Positions 49,931-61,457 of a DNA stretch of 64,000 nt are shown here, piece after piece. The DNA is from Pteria penguin. Taxonomy: Eukaryota > Mollusca > Bivalvia > Pterioida > Pteriidae. Within the stretch, counting starts at the first letter, position 1. Every line of letters starts with the position of its first letter. The translations under genes were made by a program, and so were the position numbers. Location of the stretch: assembly GCA_035048485.1 (NCBI GenBank), contig CM068585.1:55423910-55487909 (forward strand), read 5' to 3'. A model generated the notes under the pieces. That model was not told the DNA's origin, made no database searches, and saw only the letters and a list, made by a program, of their open reading frames with translations.

Positions 49931-51106
49931 CAATAACTTATTATTTATTCACTAATTTATAGTTCTGGAGCTTCTTTTTTATATATATATTTTTTATCTT
50001 TTCTTCACTATTTAAATACACAGTTATGAAACAGTGATATTTACCAGGAATATATGTACATACATTTTCATTTGGAAATACAAATGTATATATAAATCTC
50101 GGTAAGAAAAGCCATTGTATTGTAGTACGCCTCTGCTGGTTTTGTTTGGTTTTGAATTATGCATCAGTAAAATTAAATTTAGAGATTCGTTAAAATAATT
50201 TCACTTCAAAACACCGTACAAAAATGCAAGATATGTTTTATTTATTTTCTCTTCCCTTTTTCTTTTTCTAATTCACAACTCATCACATTTTATATACATT
50301 AATGGTAATAGGGCTTATGGAAGGGACCGAATAGAAGTACGCGAGGCCGCGATCGCACGACCGGAGGGCATCGCAGCAGGTGTCAGTGTTTTTCTGAGTT
50401 TTTCAGAGTTTTGCAGAGTTTTTCAGTGGCGTCAGAGTTTTTCCAGAGTTTTGCAGAGTTTTCAGGGTCGTCAATGTTTTTCAGGGTAGACTTCAGAGTT
50501 TTTCAGTGTTTATCAGGGCTGTCAGAGTTTTTCAGTGTTTTTCAGGCAGACTTCAGTGTTTTTCAGGGTGTTGCAGAGTTTTGCAGTGAAAAACGGGATT
50601 CTCAGGGGTTTTTGGACCCAGTAGTGATATTCTGAGAGGTGAAAGTAGACACAGATGTAAATCTGGTGTCATTCTTAAAACTCCTCAAAATGATAATGAT
50701 GCAGAATAAACTGTACAACCCTTATATTTATTATTTTATTTATCTATCAATTTATTAAAATTCGTATTGGACACTTAGAGAACCCCCCCCCCCCCCTCCC
50801 TCATTTCTTACTTCCTAACTTTTGTAAAATGTAGGAATGCAAAGGGAATGTCTTTAAGGTGGGACATTATCTAAAAACCTTTCTTTAATTACAATGAACA
50901 GTGCACAAATCCCTGAACCGTGACCTCTATTATTTCTGTGATTATATGCATATTCCTATTACCACAGTACTGCATTTCTTCAACGTGTCCTAGTCTACAC
51001 GGAAGGTGGTAATGGAGTTTCTAGAGAAGAAGAAATCTTTGTAAAGAAAATGATGCAAACTATAAAGATTTATCAATATCCCACCATTCAGTTTTACCTT
51101 CCTGTA

Positions 51107-51223
<117 letters not shown>

Positions 51224-51451
51224 TCATGACCATCTAAGTAGGGAGAAATATACACTCGCAGTTTGCACTTTACACTTGTTCCATTTCCTATTCCCATCCT
51301 TCCACTTAACAACTCGAATTAAACGTATCTATCTATAACATCTTCTGGAGGAAATGTGGCAGTATTATTACATGTGTTACTCTAGTAATAAAATGTGTTT
51401 AAGTTATTAAGAATGATACTATTTATTTATTTTGTCCGATGTAAGAGGCTA

Positions 51452-51635
51452 ATGATGGTTTATGCTTTTATGGTTAGTCAACAACTTGCAACATCATTAT
51501 GTCCACAGGACAAAACTTCGTGGACAAAACGACAGTCTGTGTTTTCCTGTGAACCTTTTGCATACCATTGTGGGATCTCTTTACAAGACATGGAAATTGA
51601 GTTTTGCGCTTTACCTATGTTCATGGAAAATGGAT
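51452..51635 (+). CDS. Gene 3 leader plus module A, first copy
   Basis: Starts MMVYAFMVSQQLATS, a short hydrophobic leader, then LCPQDKTSWTKRQ, SVFSCEPFAYHCG and EIEFCA. From the conserved AG|T to the expected donor is 158 bp, as in genes 1 and 2. The donor dinucleotide is AT (GGAT|ATGAGT). Read-through reaches TAA within six codons. Confidence 0.6.
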
Positions 51636-51849
51636 ATGAGTATCGATCTTAACGTTAATTTTATATATGATAAATTGTTTGTTTGGCTTCATTTCCTAAA
51701 TGCTATACTATTTTTATAAGGAAACGTTTTGTAAACAATATCTGTTTATCTGAAACCATTGTCTGAGATTAGTAATTTAGTCGATGTATGTCAGGATATA
51801 AACTATAAAGATTTATCAATATCCCACCATTCAGTTTTACCTTCCTGTA

Positions 51850-51910
<61 letters not shown>

Positions 51911-52149
51911 TATATATACATTCATGACCATCTAAGTAGGGAGAAATATACACTCGCAGTTTGCACTTTACACTTGTTCCATTTCCTATTCCCATCCTTC
52001 CACTTAACAACTCGAATTAAACGTATCTATCTATAACATCTTCTGGAGGAAATGTGGCAGTATTATTACATGTGTTACTCTAGTAATAAAATGTGTTTAA
52101 GTTATTAAGAATGATACTATTTATTTATTTTGTCCGATGTAAGAGGCTA

Positions 52150-52333
52150 ATGATGGTTTATGCTTTTATGGTTAGTCAACAACTTGCAACATCATTATGT
52201 CCACAGGACAAAACTTCGTGGACAAAACGACAGTCTGTGTTTTCCTGTGAACCTTTTGCATACCATTGTGGGATCTCTTTACAAGACATGGAAATTGAGT
52301 TTTGCGCTTTACCTATGTTCATGGAAAATGGAT
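52150..52333 (+). CDS. Gene 3 leader plus module A, second copy
   Basis: Identical in protein to the first copy and carries the same AT at the donor, so the mutation predates the duplication or was spread by conversion. It is the copy nearer to module B. Confidence 0.6.
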
Positions 52334-52861
52334 ATGAGTATCGATCTTAACGTTAATTTTATATATGATAAATTGTTTGTTTGGCTTCATTTACTAAATG
52401 CTATACTATTTTTATAAGGAAACGTTTTGTAAACAATATCTGTTTATCTGAAACCATTGTCTGAGATTAGTAATTTAGTTGATGTATGTCAGGATTGGCA
52501 TGAAAATATTAATAGATCAGGCCGAACGCCTTCTAAGCTCTCAAACGATAATATGTCGTTCGGACAAAATGTTATAAAAGCGTTATTAGCAAAATAACAA
52601 ATGACAAACGGCTTATTATTCATTCATGACTAGCCAGGAAGATGCCTGAAATATAGATTGTCAGTTATGTCAGTATTACCTGTTAATTTGTAATTCCATT
52701 TTGGTATACTGTAAATAAAAAACAAAACCCGAATACAAAAACATAAAGTGAAACAGCCCCCCCCCCCCTTTCAAAAAAAATAATAATAATAATATAAAAT
52801 ACATTAATAAATAAATAAAAAAGCACTAATAAAATAAAATTTGATTTACCAAAAGCTAATA

Positions 52862-53000
52862 GAACTTAGAAAGAAAAAAGAGGAGTTACCGGCTCAGTTA
52901 TGTGGCAGAAGTCAGAAGATGTCTTGTTTGCCCGCATTCACGTGTCACAATATGATATTACAATCAGTAACTGACATTTCTAGACGAACTCGACATATGG
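52862..53000 (-). repeat. Family 1 element 3' terminus with an internal insertion
   Basis: AGAAAGAAAAAAGAGGAG and TATGTGGCAGAAGTC match the E3 end. About 85 bp of unrelated sequence then precede ATGGAGCTATA, where the match resumes. It lies in intron 1 of gene 3. Confidence 0.6.
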
Positions 53001-53161
53001 AGCTATAAAGGACTTAATAATACCAGAACAAGAAAAAGATAAATATAAAGCAGATACAGATTTCGTCAATATATATAACTTTTTAGTTTATTATATTTTT
53101 ACATATATAAAAATTTATGAATTAAGTATCATTTGAACATTTTCAAATATATTTCGTTTAG

Positions 53162-53269
53162 TTTGCCCACTCTTTGATATCACCAATGATGTAATAATTG
53201 TCGAGAAGAAATGTCTTCACAACAACGGATGCCCAATGGAGGGATATTTCACAGATGAACTTTATAAAT
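53162..53269 (+). CDS. Gene 3 module B exon (three-cysteine)
   Basis: Acceptor ATTTCGTTTAG, donor GTAAGT, both phase 1. The 108 bp read CPLFDITNDVIIVEKKC, then LHNNGCPMEGYFTDELYK. All three cysteines are kept; one residue longer than genes 1 and 2. Confidence 0.8.
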
Positions 53270-53574
53270 GTAAGTTTCGAAATTATGAAAGCCACATGAT
53301 TACTAACAATGTACATTACTTTTCCATATGATATTGTGTGCGAAATACATATGAAATTACTGCACTGGTGCCTGGTTTCCCATTTCTAAAACACAGTATA
53401 ACTGTGATCATCCGTGAAGGTATTTAATGATAATCTTTATTCATTTGGATTGTTGTATAATCTATGTTTTAAATGTCTTAAGACGTCTATTGCCAGCTTA
53501 AAAATTTATGCTGTGCTTTCCTAAGATTGATATCGTTATGTCACAGAGTAGGATATCTATATATCTACTTTCAG

Positions 53575-53604
53575 CTTCCTTAAGACTTTTTATCAACTCT
53601 TGCG
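53575..53604 (+). CDS. Gene 3 module C exon, candidate
   Basis: Acceptor CTACTTTCAG, donor GTATGT. The peptide SLRLFINSC loosely fits PPCLNSSG of gene 2 but loses the cysteine position, and the GTATGT donor gives phase 1 where phase 2 is needed. A GT four bases later (53609) would restore the phase. Confidence 0.3.
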
Positions 53605-53716
53605 GTATGTGCAGTTTTTCATAATCAGAAACTAGCTCTATATTTTGATTGGAATTTAATTGTATAACATTTATGCCTAATCAATAAATACATGTGAGTG
53701 GATATCGCAATTGCAG

Positions 53717-53907
53717 AGCCAAATCTACTAGAGCAAAGGGCATTCAGCAGAACAAACGTGTAACTTCATCAGTGAATATCAAGAGTAGGGAGCTCACCAC
53801 AAACAACAAAAATCTACAAAGCAACACTTCTGTGTTTTCTATGAGGAATTATGGAAAGTCAGCCAGCAACTCAGTGGTAATCAACACTACACAAAGTTTA
53901 CAAACCG
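53717..53907 (+). CDS. Gene 3 stalk exon
   Basis: Acceptor CGCAATTGCAG (phase 2), donor GTGTGT (phase 1). The 63 codons are rich in Ser, Thr, Asn and Lys (VTSSVNIKSRELTTNNKN, ASNSVVINTTQSLQT) with several N-x-S/T sites. It suits an extended glycosylated stalk. Confidence 0.65.
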
Positions 53908-54700
53908 GTGTGTGTATAGCGATAATATTTGTATTGCATGAAAATAACATTGCCCCACGATTTCTCTACATTATTTAAATAAATGTTTCAATGAAATAGA
54001 ATTTAAATTTATAAAGTTGCCTAAATAAAAGAAAGAAAACTATCCACGATGAATATGATGACAATGATAATAAACTATTATAATAATAGTATTTGTATTT
54101 ACATGGGGGGCAATCTAAAACCAGTAAAATGTAAATACACCCCCACCCTTCAAAGAACCCCCCCCCCCCAACCGAACAAACAGAAGGAAATAAAACAATA
54201 TAATGATAAACAAATGAATAATAATAATAATAATTGTGATAGTAATAAAACGGATTCAAAATTCAGAAGCAACCAGACATTACCTATGTGAAACATATCC
54301 CACGCAAAGTGATGATCTCACAACTACTTTTATTATACATCCAGATTTCGTTTCCCATATTCTTAAAAATAGAATTTTAAGCATTATTTCATATTTTGCC
54401 CTGGACCGGTTTGCGAATACCGATCACGACGTCATTATTAATACGTGCTTTGTTGTGCTGAATTTAAAACGCTACTTTAAAAAATGTTTTGATTTCATTT
54501 ATTTTTACTTTTTTTTAAATTTCCCATTTTGAATGAGGGATATATTGACTATATTGTGTTATATTTTTACTTACGGTCTTTACCCGGAGGAGGACCTCAC
54601 AAACTTCGATCTAGGGTCAAAGACAGAACATGGGTTAATTTACTTCATGCAAATTATTTGTTTCCCGCCTGCTTTGTCATTATACGTGTTTTCCTTTTAG

Positions 54701-54769
54701 GGTATTCCACGGAGTTACAGCAAGAAGACATCAACCCTGAAACAGTTTTTACAGTTTTTGCAGTGTGTG
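54701..54769 (+). CDS. Gene 3 juxtamembrane exon
   Basis: Acceptor GTTTTCCTTTTAG, donor GTACGC, both phase 1. It encodes YSTELQQEDINPETVF, then TVFAVC, the first turn of the membrane helix. Homologous to the gene 2 exon at 29384-29446. Confidence 0.7.
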
Positions 54770-54884
54770 GTACGCTTGTATTTAAATATTATTAGTAAGA
54801 TCGTATGTTTTTCGTCGAAATGTTTGAGTGCTTTTGTCAGTCAGTAAAGGGAAACAACTTACTATATATGTTTTATTTATGTAG

Positions 54885-54945
54885 GAACTACAGTTATAGT
54901 AAACTTCGTAATAGCTGTTTACCTGATTACCAATTGTGTGAAGAG
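54885..54945 (+). CDS. Gene 3 transmembrane exon
   Basis: Acceptor TTTTATTTATGTAG (phase 1), donor GTCAGT (phase 2). It reads TTVIVNFVIAVYLITNCVK; with the preceding TVFAVCG this makes a helix of about 23 hydrophobic residues closed by K-R. Confidence 0.75.
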
Positions 54946-55584
54946 GTCAGTATCTCAGGTAGTTTTCAGTTACAACATAAAATCTCGTCCATATACTATA
55001 AATTATGTATTCTGCTTCGGAATAATTGCATGTTGTATATATATATAAATCTAACTATGTTATACGCTAATATTTATTTAGAAAAAGATAAACTTATATA
55101 ACATTTATTGCATATGTAATCATAACTTACACAAGGCTTGGAACCTTGAATTGTAAATAAATGTTGCAATACCGACAACTAATGCATGCTTCCTGAACAC
55201 TTCTCAACAATGAATTTCAGGACCATCACAGATTTTCGAAGATAGTTAAAGTTTATTATATATGAATCAAAAAAGGGATATATAGATACATGACACGACT
55301 TCCATGCATCCCATAGGAATACTATATCGTGTCTCAGGTTATAGACATACAATTGGATTTTTTTTTAAATATGTTTCAGCATTTTGAGAAATGCTTGACC
55401 TTGATGGTAATCTCAATTGAATGAAATAATGCCTATATCACTAATATAAATACAACTCTTTATTTTCTTTATTTCTGCATTAAGGTTAAAATCAAAATGC
55501 ATACTTATGTAAAAGGAAAATGTGAGTCTGAATGCATTGAGAATGTCGTGTTATGTCTCATTTTATGTTCTATGTCTAAAATAG

Positions 55585-55819
55585 ATTTGCCGATAATCAT
55601 GCTATGACAAGAGACAAGAGAAAGTTTTCGACAGTCGAAAAAGAGGAAGAAAGCTGGTACTCCGTAATAAGTGAATTGGATATAGTTGAACATCATCCAC
55701 GCAGCAGTGTCAACAGACATGATTATACAAAGAAATAAGCTAATGACGATGAACCAGTAACTGTAATAAACAGTGCAGGAGGTGGCATAGATGATATTGA
55801 CAAAGGCGATTTAGGTTAA
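55585..55819 (+). CDS. Gene 3 cytoplasmic tail exon with in-frame stop
   Basis: A good acceptor (TTCTATGTCTAAAATAG, phase 2) leads into FADNHAMTRDKRKF, VEKEEESWYSVISELDIVEH and SSVNRHDYTKK, then TAA at 55736-55738. The frame stays open beyond it for another 26 codons of tail-like sequence (DDEPVTVINSAGGGIDDID), ending in TAA at 55817. The stop may be a recent truncation. Confidence 0.65.
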
Positions 55820-56364
55820 TGTTAGCGGCGAATGCATAGTACCTTGAGAGCTACTGCACAATTAAAAAAAATGCAAGAAAACATGTCCATACACGAAAAT
55901 GGAAACCAATGGGGATGTTATCAGTGATAAAAAATAAGAAGGATGATATATAATAGAATAGTTGTTGTGGCGATCACACATTTATTCAGACTCCCGATCT
56001 AAAAAGATTATTTGTATTGAATTTCACTTGGAACTTGATATTTGCCCCTCTAGACACATTATATGTCCCTTTACGCAGATTCATATGTTTTATACGATTA
56101 TTGACTAGCAATTTTGTACATGCAGTTCATACTTGAACATAGAATATCAATCAAACTGAGTAGCGCAGAATCAAAAGCATTCCATAGCGGCTGTTCAACT
56201 TAGAAACATGCTGTTTATTTTAACAGTTACTGCATGTACTTAATTAAGTGAAATCCTTTTTTGTGGTTTTTTTTCATTTATTTATTTTCCTCAATATGAT
56301 TTCAGTTATTGTATCATGATTTGTTTTAATACTAGTTTTCCCCAACGGTTGAAATGTCTTCAAT
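55820..56364. other. Spacer, nothing supported
   Basis: Probable 3' flank of gene 3; no clear poly(A) signal was singled out. Confidence 0.4.
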
Positions 56365-57045
56365 GTAAAGATGAAGGATAAATTCAAACCGTAAACCTGA
56401 AAATCATGAAACCAGAGGCCATAAAAAATAAGTGAAAATGAAAACCAAGTAGAAAACAGCGAAAAATGGCTACTTGAAGAGCATGGCAGAGTGAGATCAG
56501 GTGCCTGGGAAGAATTAGCGTATCCTGCTTGCTAGCAAGGTCCCTCACATATACCCAGTAGAAAGAATCAAATCGTGTAAATTCCATATATATTGATATA
56601 TGGAGAGGTCAAAGTAGTTAACCTGGTATAGAAGGTGTGAAATCTGTGTACAATGATCGGAATCGGTCTCAGTCTAGAATATCATTTAAAAGTCTGAATA
56701 ACGAGATATCATATTGAGTAATAAAGGTTCGTAACGACCATGAACCTTGTCAGTGACGTTGTTAATCTAGCGCATATATAACCCTGGTGGAGTAGCTTAT
56801 CTGAAAGTCGCCTAGCCCTCAGAACAAAGCCATTGTAATTTGAGCATGCTCTGGAATAACGTGTTAACTGAGATATAAATGGAATGTTGCTACTTCTGAA
56901 CGGAATGTTTAAGGTAGCGAAATTGGAATCGTCACGTTTGTCATTGAGTGAGGTGTTCAATTGACCATTTATGTCGAAAGACAGCATAATAAATATTAAT
57001 GTAAAGATGATGGATAAATCCAAACCATAAGTTAGTGAGGCCCAT
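56365..57045 (-). mobile_element. Penelope-like element relic E2 (family 2), tandem arrangement
   Basis: The minus strand has a C-terminal RT fragment (56709-57000; MLSFDINGQLNTSL, RARRLSDKLLHQGYICARL) with a small deletion, followed by the family 2 3' region with core at 56480-56560. Immediately upstream (57011-57045) lies the 3' end motif GGATTTATCCATCATC of another copy. Two partial copies are therefore joined head to tail, a known habit of Penelope-like elements. Confidence 0.65.
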
Positions 57046-57268
57046 CGCAAATGACTCAGTTCAAATTAATCAAAATGCGTTGTTTGCAATTTTCGCATCA
57101 ATAATTTATCGGGAAATATTTTTAACATGTAAATCAAAATCATATCATTAGAATATTCATTTTGTTTTCTTCTCATTTCTCAAATTTCATCTCATTTGGA
57201 GTAGAAATAAAGAAATTAGGGCAATTTGAAAATAGCTTAAATGATTAAAATATCTAACGATACCGCAG

Positions 57269-57468
57269 CGGTACAGCGAGATGTTTGTTTTGCCTTATAA
57301 TTGACGGCGCGCTTAGAATCAATGAGCATAAAAGCAGTATGTTCACTGGCGTTGTTCTGGGTAACAGTTGTATCAAATCCAATGAGGTAAGGTTTTTTCA
57401 GGTAGATACGTCCATTACCTGTAAACAACTGATCGCCGAAGCGAAAACGATGTGCGATGCGGGCACAT
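57269..57468 (+). CDS. Exon-like island, cysteine-containing, unknown
   Basis: Acceptor TAACGATACCGCAG (phase 2) and donor GTAAGT (phase 1) enclose 66 open codons with five cysteines (ARCLFCLI, GNSCIKSN, ITCKQLI, TMCDAG). GC content is higher than in the surroundings. The opposite strand is also open, so the strand is not certain. It has the same phases as a family module A but no sequence similarity. Confidence 0.4.
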
Positions 57469-57469
57469 G

Positions 57470-58340
57470 TAAGTTTTATATATATATAATTTTCAGTTTT
57501 TAATTTATTTCTACCGGCCCATAATATGCGATAAGTATGTTTCCACCGATTCATTTGATACCATTTTTATGAAAATATACCTAGAAATGACTACAAACAT
57601 TTGAAAATAAAAAGATAGCGTCTTCCTCTTTGCCAAAACAACGGTCCGCCATATTGTTTTCACGAGTCATTTGATTACATCGATATAGATAGTAAACAAT
57701 GGTACATTATATAGTTCTCAAATAAGAGAACACATAACGAAAACAATGTCTATAGAAGTAATTATGATTATCTTATTTGTGAAAAAATTACCCCGTAGCT
57801 ATTATTTACAAAGTTTTATTTCTCAAAAGTTTCATTTCATCATTCTTGATGTAATTTAAAGTACAGCGTGGGCGCGTGGGCTGATACTTACCATGGACGA
57901 TTTTTTATATTCGAATTGATAATTATTGGTATTTACATTAATTAAATATTTGACGATTTCATATAGTTTATTGTAATTTTGTAGCACTATTGATACGATT
58001 TTACACGTGTTTCCTCTGACTCGGGGCAACCTCCACGTATCGTCGTATAGCATTATGTACAGAAATACACATTTCAATGTAATAAATACCAAGGCATATA
58101 TTGTGCGATGAAATAAGACATCATTTCATCATTTAGTTTACATTGACCCCACTGTTTACAACTTCAGACTTACATTTTAATTGTAGATAAGTCTAGACCT
58201 CTGCGAAAGGAAGGTTGGGGGGGGGGATTAATTTATTCATATTTAAGGAAGACATTTTTTGTTAAAGGAAAAATGACGAGACTAAGAGCCTCTTTTGATT
58301 CAAATGATTTGGTTTTAATCTTCTTTAATTAATTTTGGTA
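57470..58340. other. Gene-poor stretch
   Basis: No supported feature except a short poly-G run near 58217. Confidence 0.4.
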
Positions 58341-58347
58341 TTTATAT

Positions 58348-58910
58348 CAGTGGCGAATCCAGAATTTCCGAAATGGGAAGGGGGGGGGGGGGTGGGAGGC
58401 GCACAAGTGAAAGTCCAATATAAACCAAAATACTCTGCCAATTTAGATCTAGGGCGATCACCTGTCACCTGTGCGGCTAAATTATTACGTAATATCACCT
58501 CAACCGGCTGTCTGACCCAGCAAATATCAACCTTTATTCCGTACATTTTAACAGCTTTCAAGATATTAATTAGCGATCTTAATAAACTGGGTATTCATAT
58601 TAATGAAAGACGAGGACTAATTATCAGGTTTCCTATTCATATTAATGAAAGACGAGGACTAATTATCAGGTTTCCTGTTAATAGTGGATTATCATGAAGG
58701 AGACATTGAAATCAACCAAACTTTACGAAAATTTGTATTTATGAAGAGTTAATATTTGAGATTATAACACTTTTATTAAAAGTTTTTTATGTTTTTAAAA
58801 TAATGAATGTATTACATATAGTAGATTAATATAAAAAACTAAGCTATACTATGATAAATTAAAAGGTATGTGATATTTTTCACATTTTTTAAAAGAGTTA
58901 TCCGCCCCTG
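58348..58910. mobile_element. hAT-like MITE (563 bp)
   Basis: The left end CAGTGGCGAATCCAGAATTT and the right end, reversed, CAGGGGCGGATAACTC form short imperfect inverted repeats. The flanks ATTTATAT and ATTTAAGT resemble a decayed 8-bp target duplication. A G-rich run follows the left end. There is no transposase. Confidence 0.5.
58593..58676 (+). repeat. 42-bp tandem duplication
   Basis: Two exact copies of a 42-bp unit starting ATTCATATTAATGAAAGACG, inside the MITE. Confidence 0.93.
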
Positions 58911-58919
58911 ATTTAAGTA

Positions 58920-59485
58920 AAAATATTTTTGCTTATAAAGAGCTTATTTTTTGTCATACAATCTAAATTCCTTCAAATATCGTTATCACTAACCATTTTA
59001 AATAAGTTTTTACATTATTATGAATCGTTGTATAAGTTTTTAGAAAAATGACCTTGGACATTTGGACTTCGTCATTTTCATCAAAGTAAAAAAGCATTCT
59101 TCGTCAAGTTTAAGAGATTATATTTGAGATGATAAGACTTACAACCAATGTTTTTATCTTTTTTCGTAATATCTGTAGTACATAGAGTAGATTAATATAA
59201 ATAAATCACAAATTTTATGCATAACTGATTAAGTTATACACTCATAAAATTGCGAGGTTGTGCATTTTCATTTGCTTGAAAAAGGTGTGAAAATGCAATA
59301 TTGTCCATTTTCAAATCCTCATATCTTGTAAAGTACTTAAGATAAACCGATGAAATTTTCAGAGTTTGTTGACTATAAAATATGCTTTGTAACTTACTTA
59401 TTTATTGGTATATTGTGGTACAAGTAAATTATTTATAGGTATCTAAAAAGTGTATCTCATGCGTTTTTAAGGAAAGGGTTTGGGC
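58920..59485. other. Spacer, nothing supported
   Basis: AT-rich, no ORF or repeat assigned. Confidence 0.4.
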
Positions 59486-59788
59486 CTCCCTACATAAGTC
59501 TAAAAATCATGAAACCAGAGGACAAACAAAATCATTGGAAATGAAAAACAAGTGGAAGATAACAAAATATGTCTACTTGAAGAGCATGTGTGAACCCCTG
59601 TGATGGAGTGAGATCAGGTGCCCGGGGAGAGTGAGCATCTCCTGCTTGCTAGCAACATCCGTCACATATACCCAGTAGAAAGAGTCAAATCGTGTAAATT
59701 CCATATGTATTTATGTATAGAGAAGTCAAAGTAGGTAACCTTCTAGCATAGAAGGTGTCAAATCTGTGTAAAATGATCGGAATAGGTC

Positions 59789-60330
59789 TCAGTCCAGAAT
59801 ATCATTTAAACTTCCGGATAACGAGATATCATATGGAGTAATAAGAGTCTCGTAACGACCGTAGAACTTCCTCAGTGACGTTGCTAGTCTAGCACATATA
59901 TAATCCTGGTTGAGCAGCTTAACTGAAAGTCGCCAAGCCCTCAGAACAAAGTCATTGTAATTTGAACATGCTCCGGAATAACGTATTAACTGAGATACGA
60001 ATATTCCGTATGCGGGCGATGATGGAATGTTGCTACTTATGAAAGGAAAGTTTGTGATAGCGAAATTGAAATCGTCACGTTTGTCATAGAGTGAGGTGTT
60101 CAATTGACCATTAGAACTGACCATTAGACAAGTATAATTACTACTTTCTGTGGTTTCTTTGACCTCCGGTTCACTTGGATAGATGATGCTAAGATAATCC
60201 GCGAATGAAGGATTATTAAGTTAAAGCAAGCCTTCTATATATCTGTGAGTGAAATTGAAGCTAAGAGCCAATTCTTTCTTTCGTTGAGAAAGCAAAGACT
60301 GAAAGAATTCAGCTTCGTATGAGTAAACAA
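59789..60330 (-). pseudogene. E4 RT palm and C-terminus, catalytic motif lost
   Basis: Around 60235 the motif that reads YIDDLL in E1 is HRYIEGLL here, so both catalytic aspartates are changed, and a stop follows. Downstream, YDKRDDFNFAITNFPFISSN and YGIFVSQLIRYS remain clear to the LNDILD end at 59789. The B-motif area near 60350 is still recognisable (PLLADIFVYSYEAEF) but shifted. Confidence 0.75.
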
Positions 60331-60775
60331 ATATGTCAGCCAGAAGCGGGCACACTAAGTACCTTTTGGAATGCCGACAATTTGTTGAAAAACCTTTTCT
60401 CCAAACACCACAAAAATATTATCGATAGGGAAGTTCAACATTTGGAAGACATGCGTTTCAGTATGTTTATTTCTGGAATCCGAATTTTAACCAGCAAAGT
60501 AGGTTTTATCATGGCCTATAACTATATATTTGAATTTGCGGCTTTCGTTTTTAATAGTAAATGTATTTTGGATCATTTCTGCTAATCTGTCTTTTACTTT
60601 CTGATGAAGGATCGTTGTATAAAGAGTCAAAAAGTCAAAAGACTTCATGGAGTGAATTTTAGTAAAATATTTTGCTTCCAGATGTTTTAATAACTCTTTT
60701 GAATTTTTTTGAATCCATATTTGATTAATTCCACCTCTGGAATATACTGATTCGCAATACCTATGAAGGCCAGAT

Positions 60776-61455
60776 TTAATTTCTGATAATATTTTTGTGA
60801 GATTTCGTGGAATACTTGGAGGAACCAGTTATAAAGCGTTGTTTGTAAGGATATTTGTACATTTTTGGAATACAGTACAAATATGGAAGTTCTAAATTGA
60901 ATTTATTTATGTCAATACCAAACATATTGAGTGCAGATTTATAATTTTCAAGTACTTCCAAAACGGAAGTGTTCGAGAGAGTATAAGTAGGATTTACTGG
61001 AGTTGAATTTAATTTTAATTCTTTCACTAGGCTGCCAAAGTAATATTTCTTACAAATAAATGTATAATTATTAGAAGCTTCATCTGATTCGAATCTGGTG
61101 TTTACAGAGCCTTGTAATCTTTTAATTTTTGATCGCAGCAGTGCTGCAATAGATTTTATCCATTTTGAAAGTGTGTCGAGCTGTACTTCCTGTCTTTTTG
61201 CCCGTCGTGTGGCATATTCCTTGCACGAGTCGGTAATATTCTCAAAATTTTGGCTCTCTGTGAATGATCTTGGACCTTTAAGTAAAAGTTTTCTGAGTTT
61301 GGTGTTTTTAACAATATCAAAATCAGCAGTAATGACATGGCTACAAGGGGAATATATGAAATTAGATGAGGAGCATGCACACGATTGAGGATGGCATGCA
61401 GAGTTGCTAAAATCAAGGCACTGCAGAAACCCTTTCTGATTATAAATTTTGGATG
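60776..61455 (-). pseudogene. E4 N-terminal RT region
   Basis: Open over about 225 codons: GTVTSKIYNQKGFLQCLDF, SCACSSSNFIYSPCSHVIT, KLRKLLLKGP, NNYTFICKKYYFGSLVKELK, LELPYLYCIPKMYKYPYKQR and FITGSSKYSTKSH. This corresponds to the region before RT motif A in family relatives (SCSC-GHVITGD-KGPK-PxLYWxPKLHK). The frame ends upstream at the inserted R2 repeat. Confidence 0.75.
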
Positions 61456-61457
61456 TA

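Larger units (their letters stand above)
46798..50580. mobile_element. 3.8-kb element with long repetitive inverted ends
   Basis: The left arm (46798-47006) is built of short units such as CTGAAAAACTCTGAAAAACA and ends in CCTCCGGCCGTGCGATCGCG and GTACTTCTATACGGTCCCT. The right arm (50321-50580) is its inverse, a little longer because it holds more units. The interior has microsatellites and a 168-bp tandem repeat but no transposase. It resembles foldback elements, whose ends are inverted arrays of short repeats. No target duplication was found. Confidence 0.6.
51395..55819 (+). other. Receptor-family gene 3, probably damaged
   Basis: Exons on the plus strand: module A twice (51452-51635 and 52150-52333), B (53162-53269), C candidate (53575-53604), stalk (53717-53907), juxtamembrane (54701-54769), transmembrane (54885-54945) and tail (55585-55738, open region to 55819). 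Phases match gene 2 from B onward. The product would be a type I membrane receptor with a tail carrying SWYSVI, which fits the ITIM pattern [SILV]xYxx[ILV]. Two faults are visible. The position of the module A donor reads ATGAGT instead of GTGAGT in both copies, and the tail has an in-frame TAA at 55736. From B to the tail the frame is otherwise intact. Either this is a recent pseudogene or it uses another first exon and a shortened tail. Confidence 0.7.
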
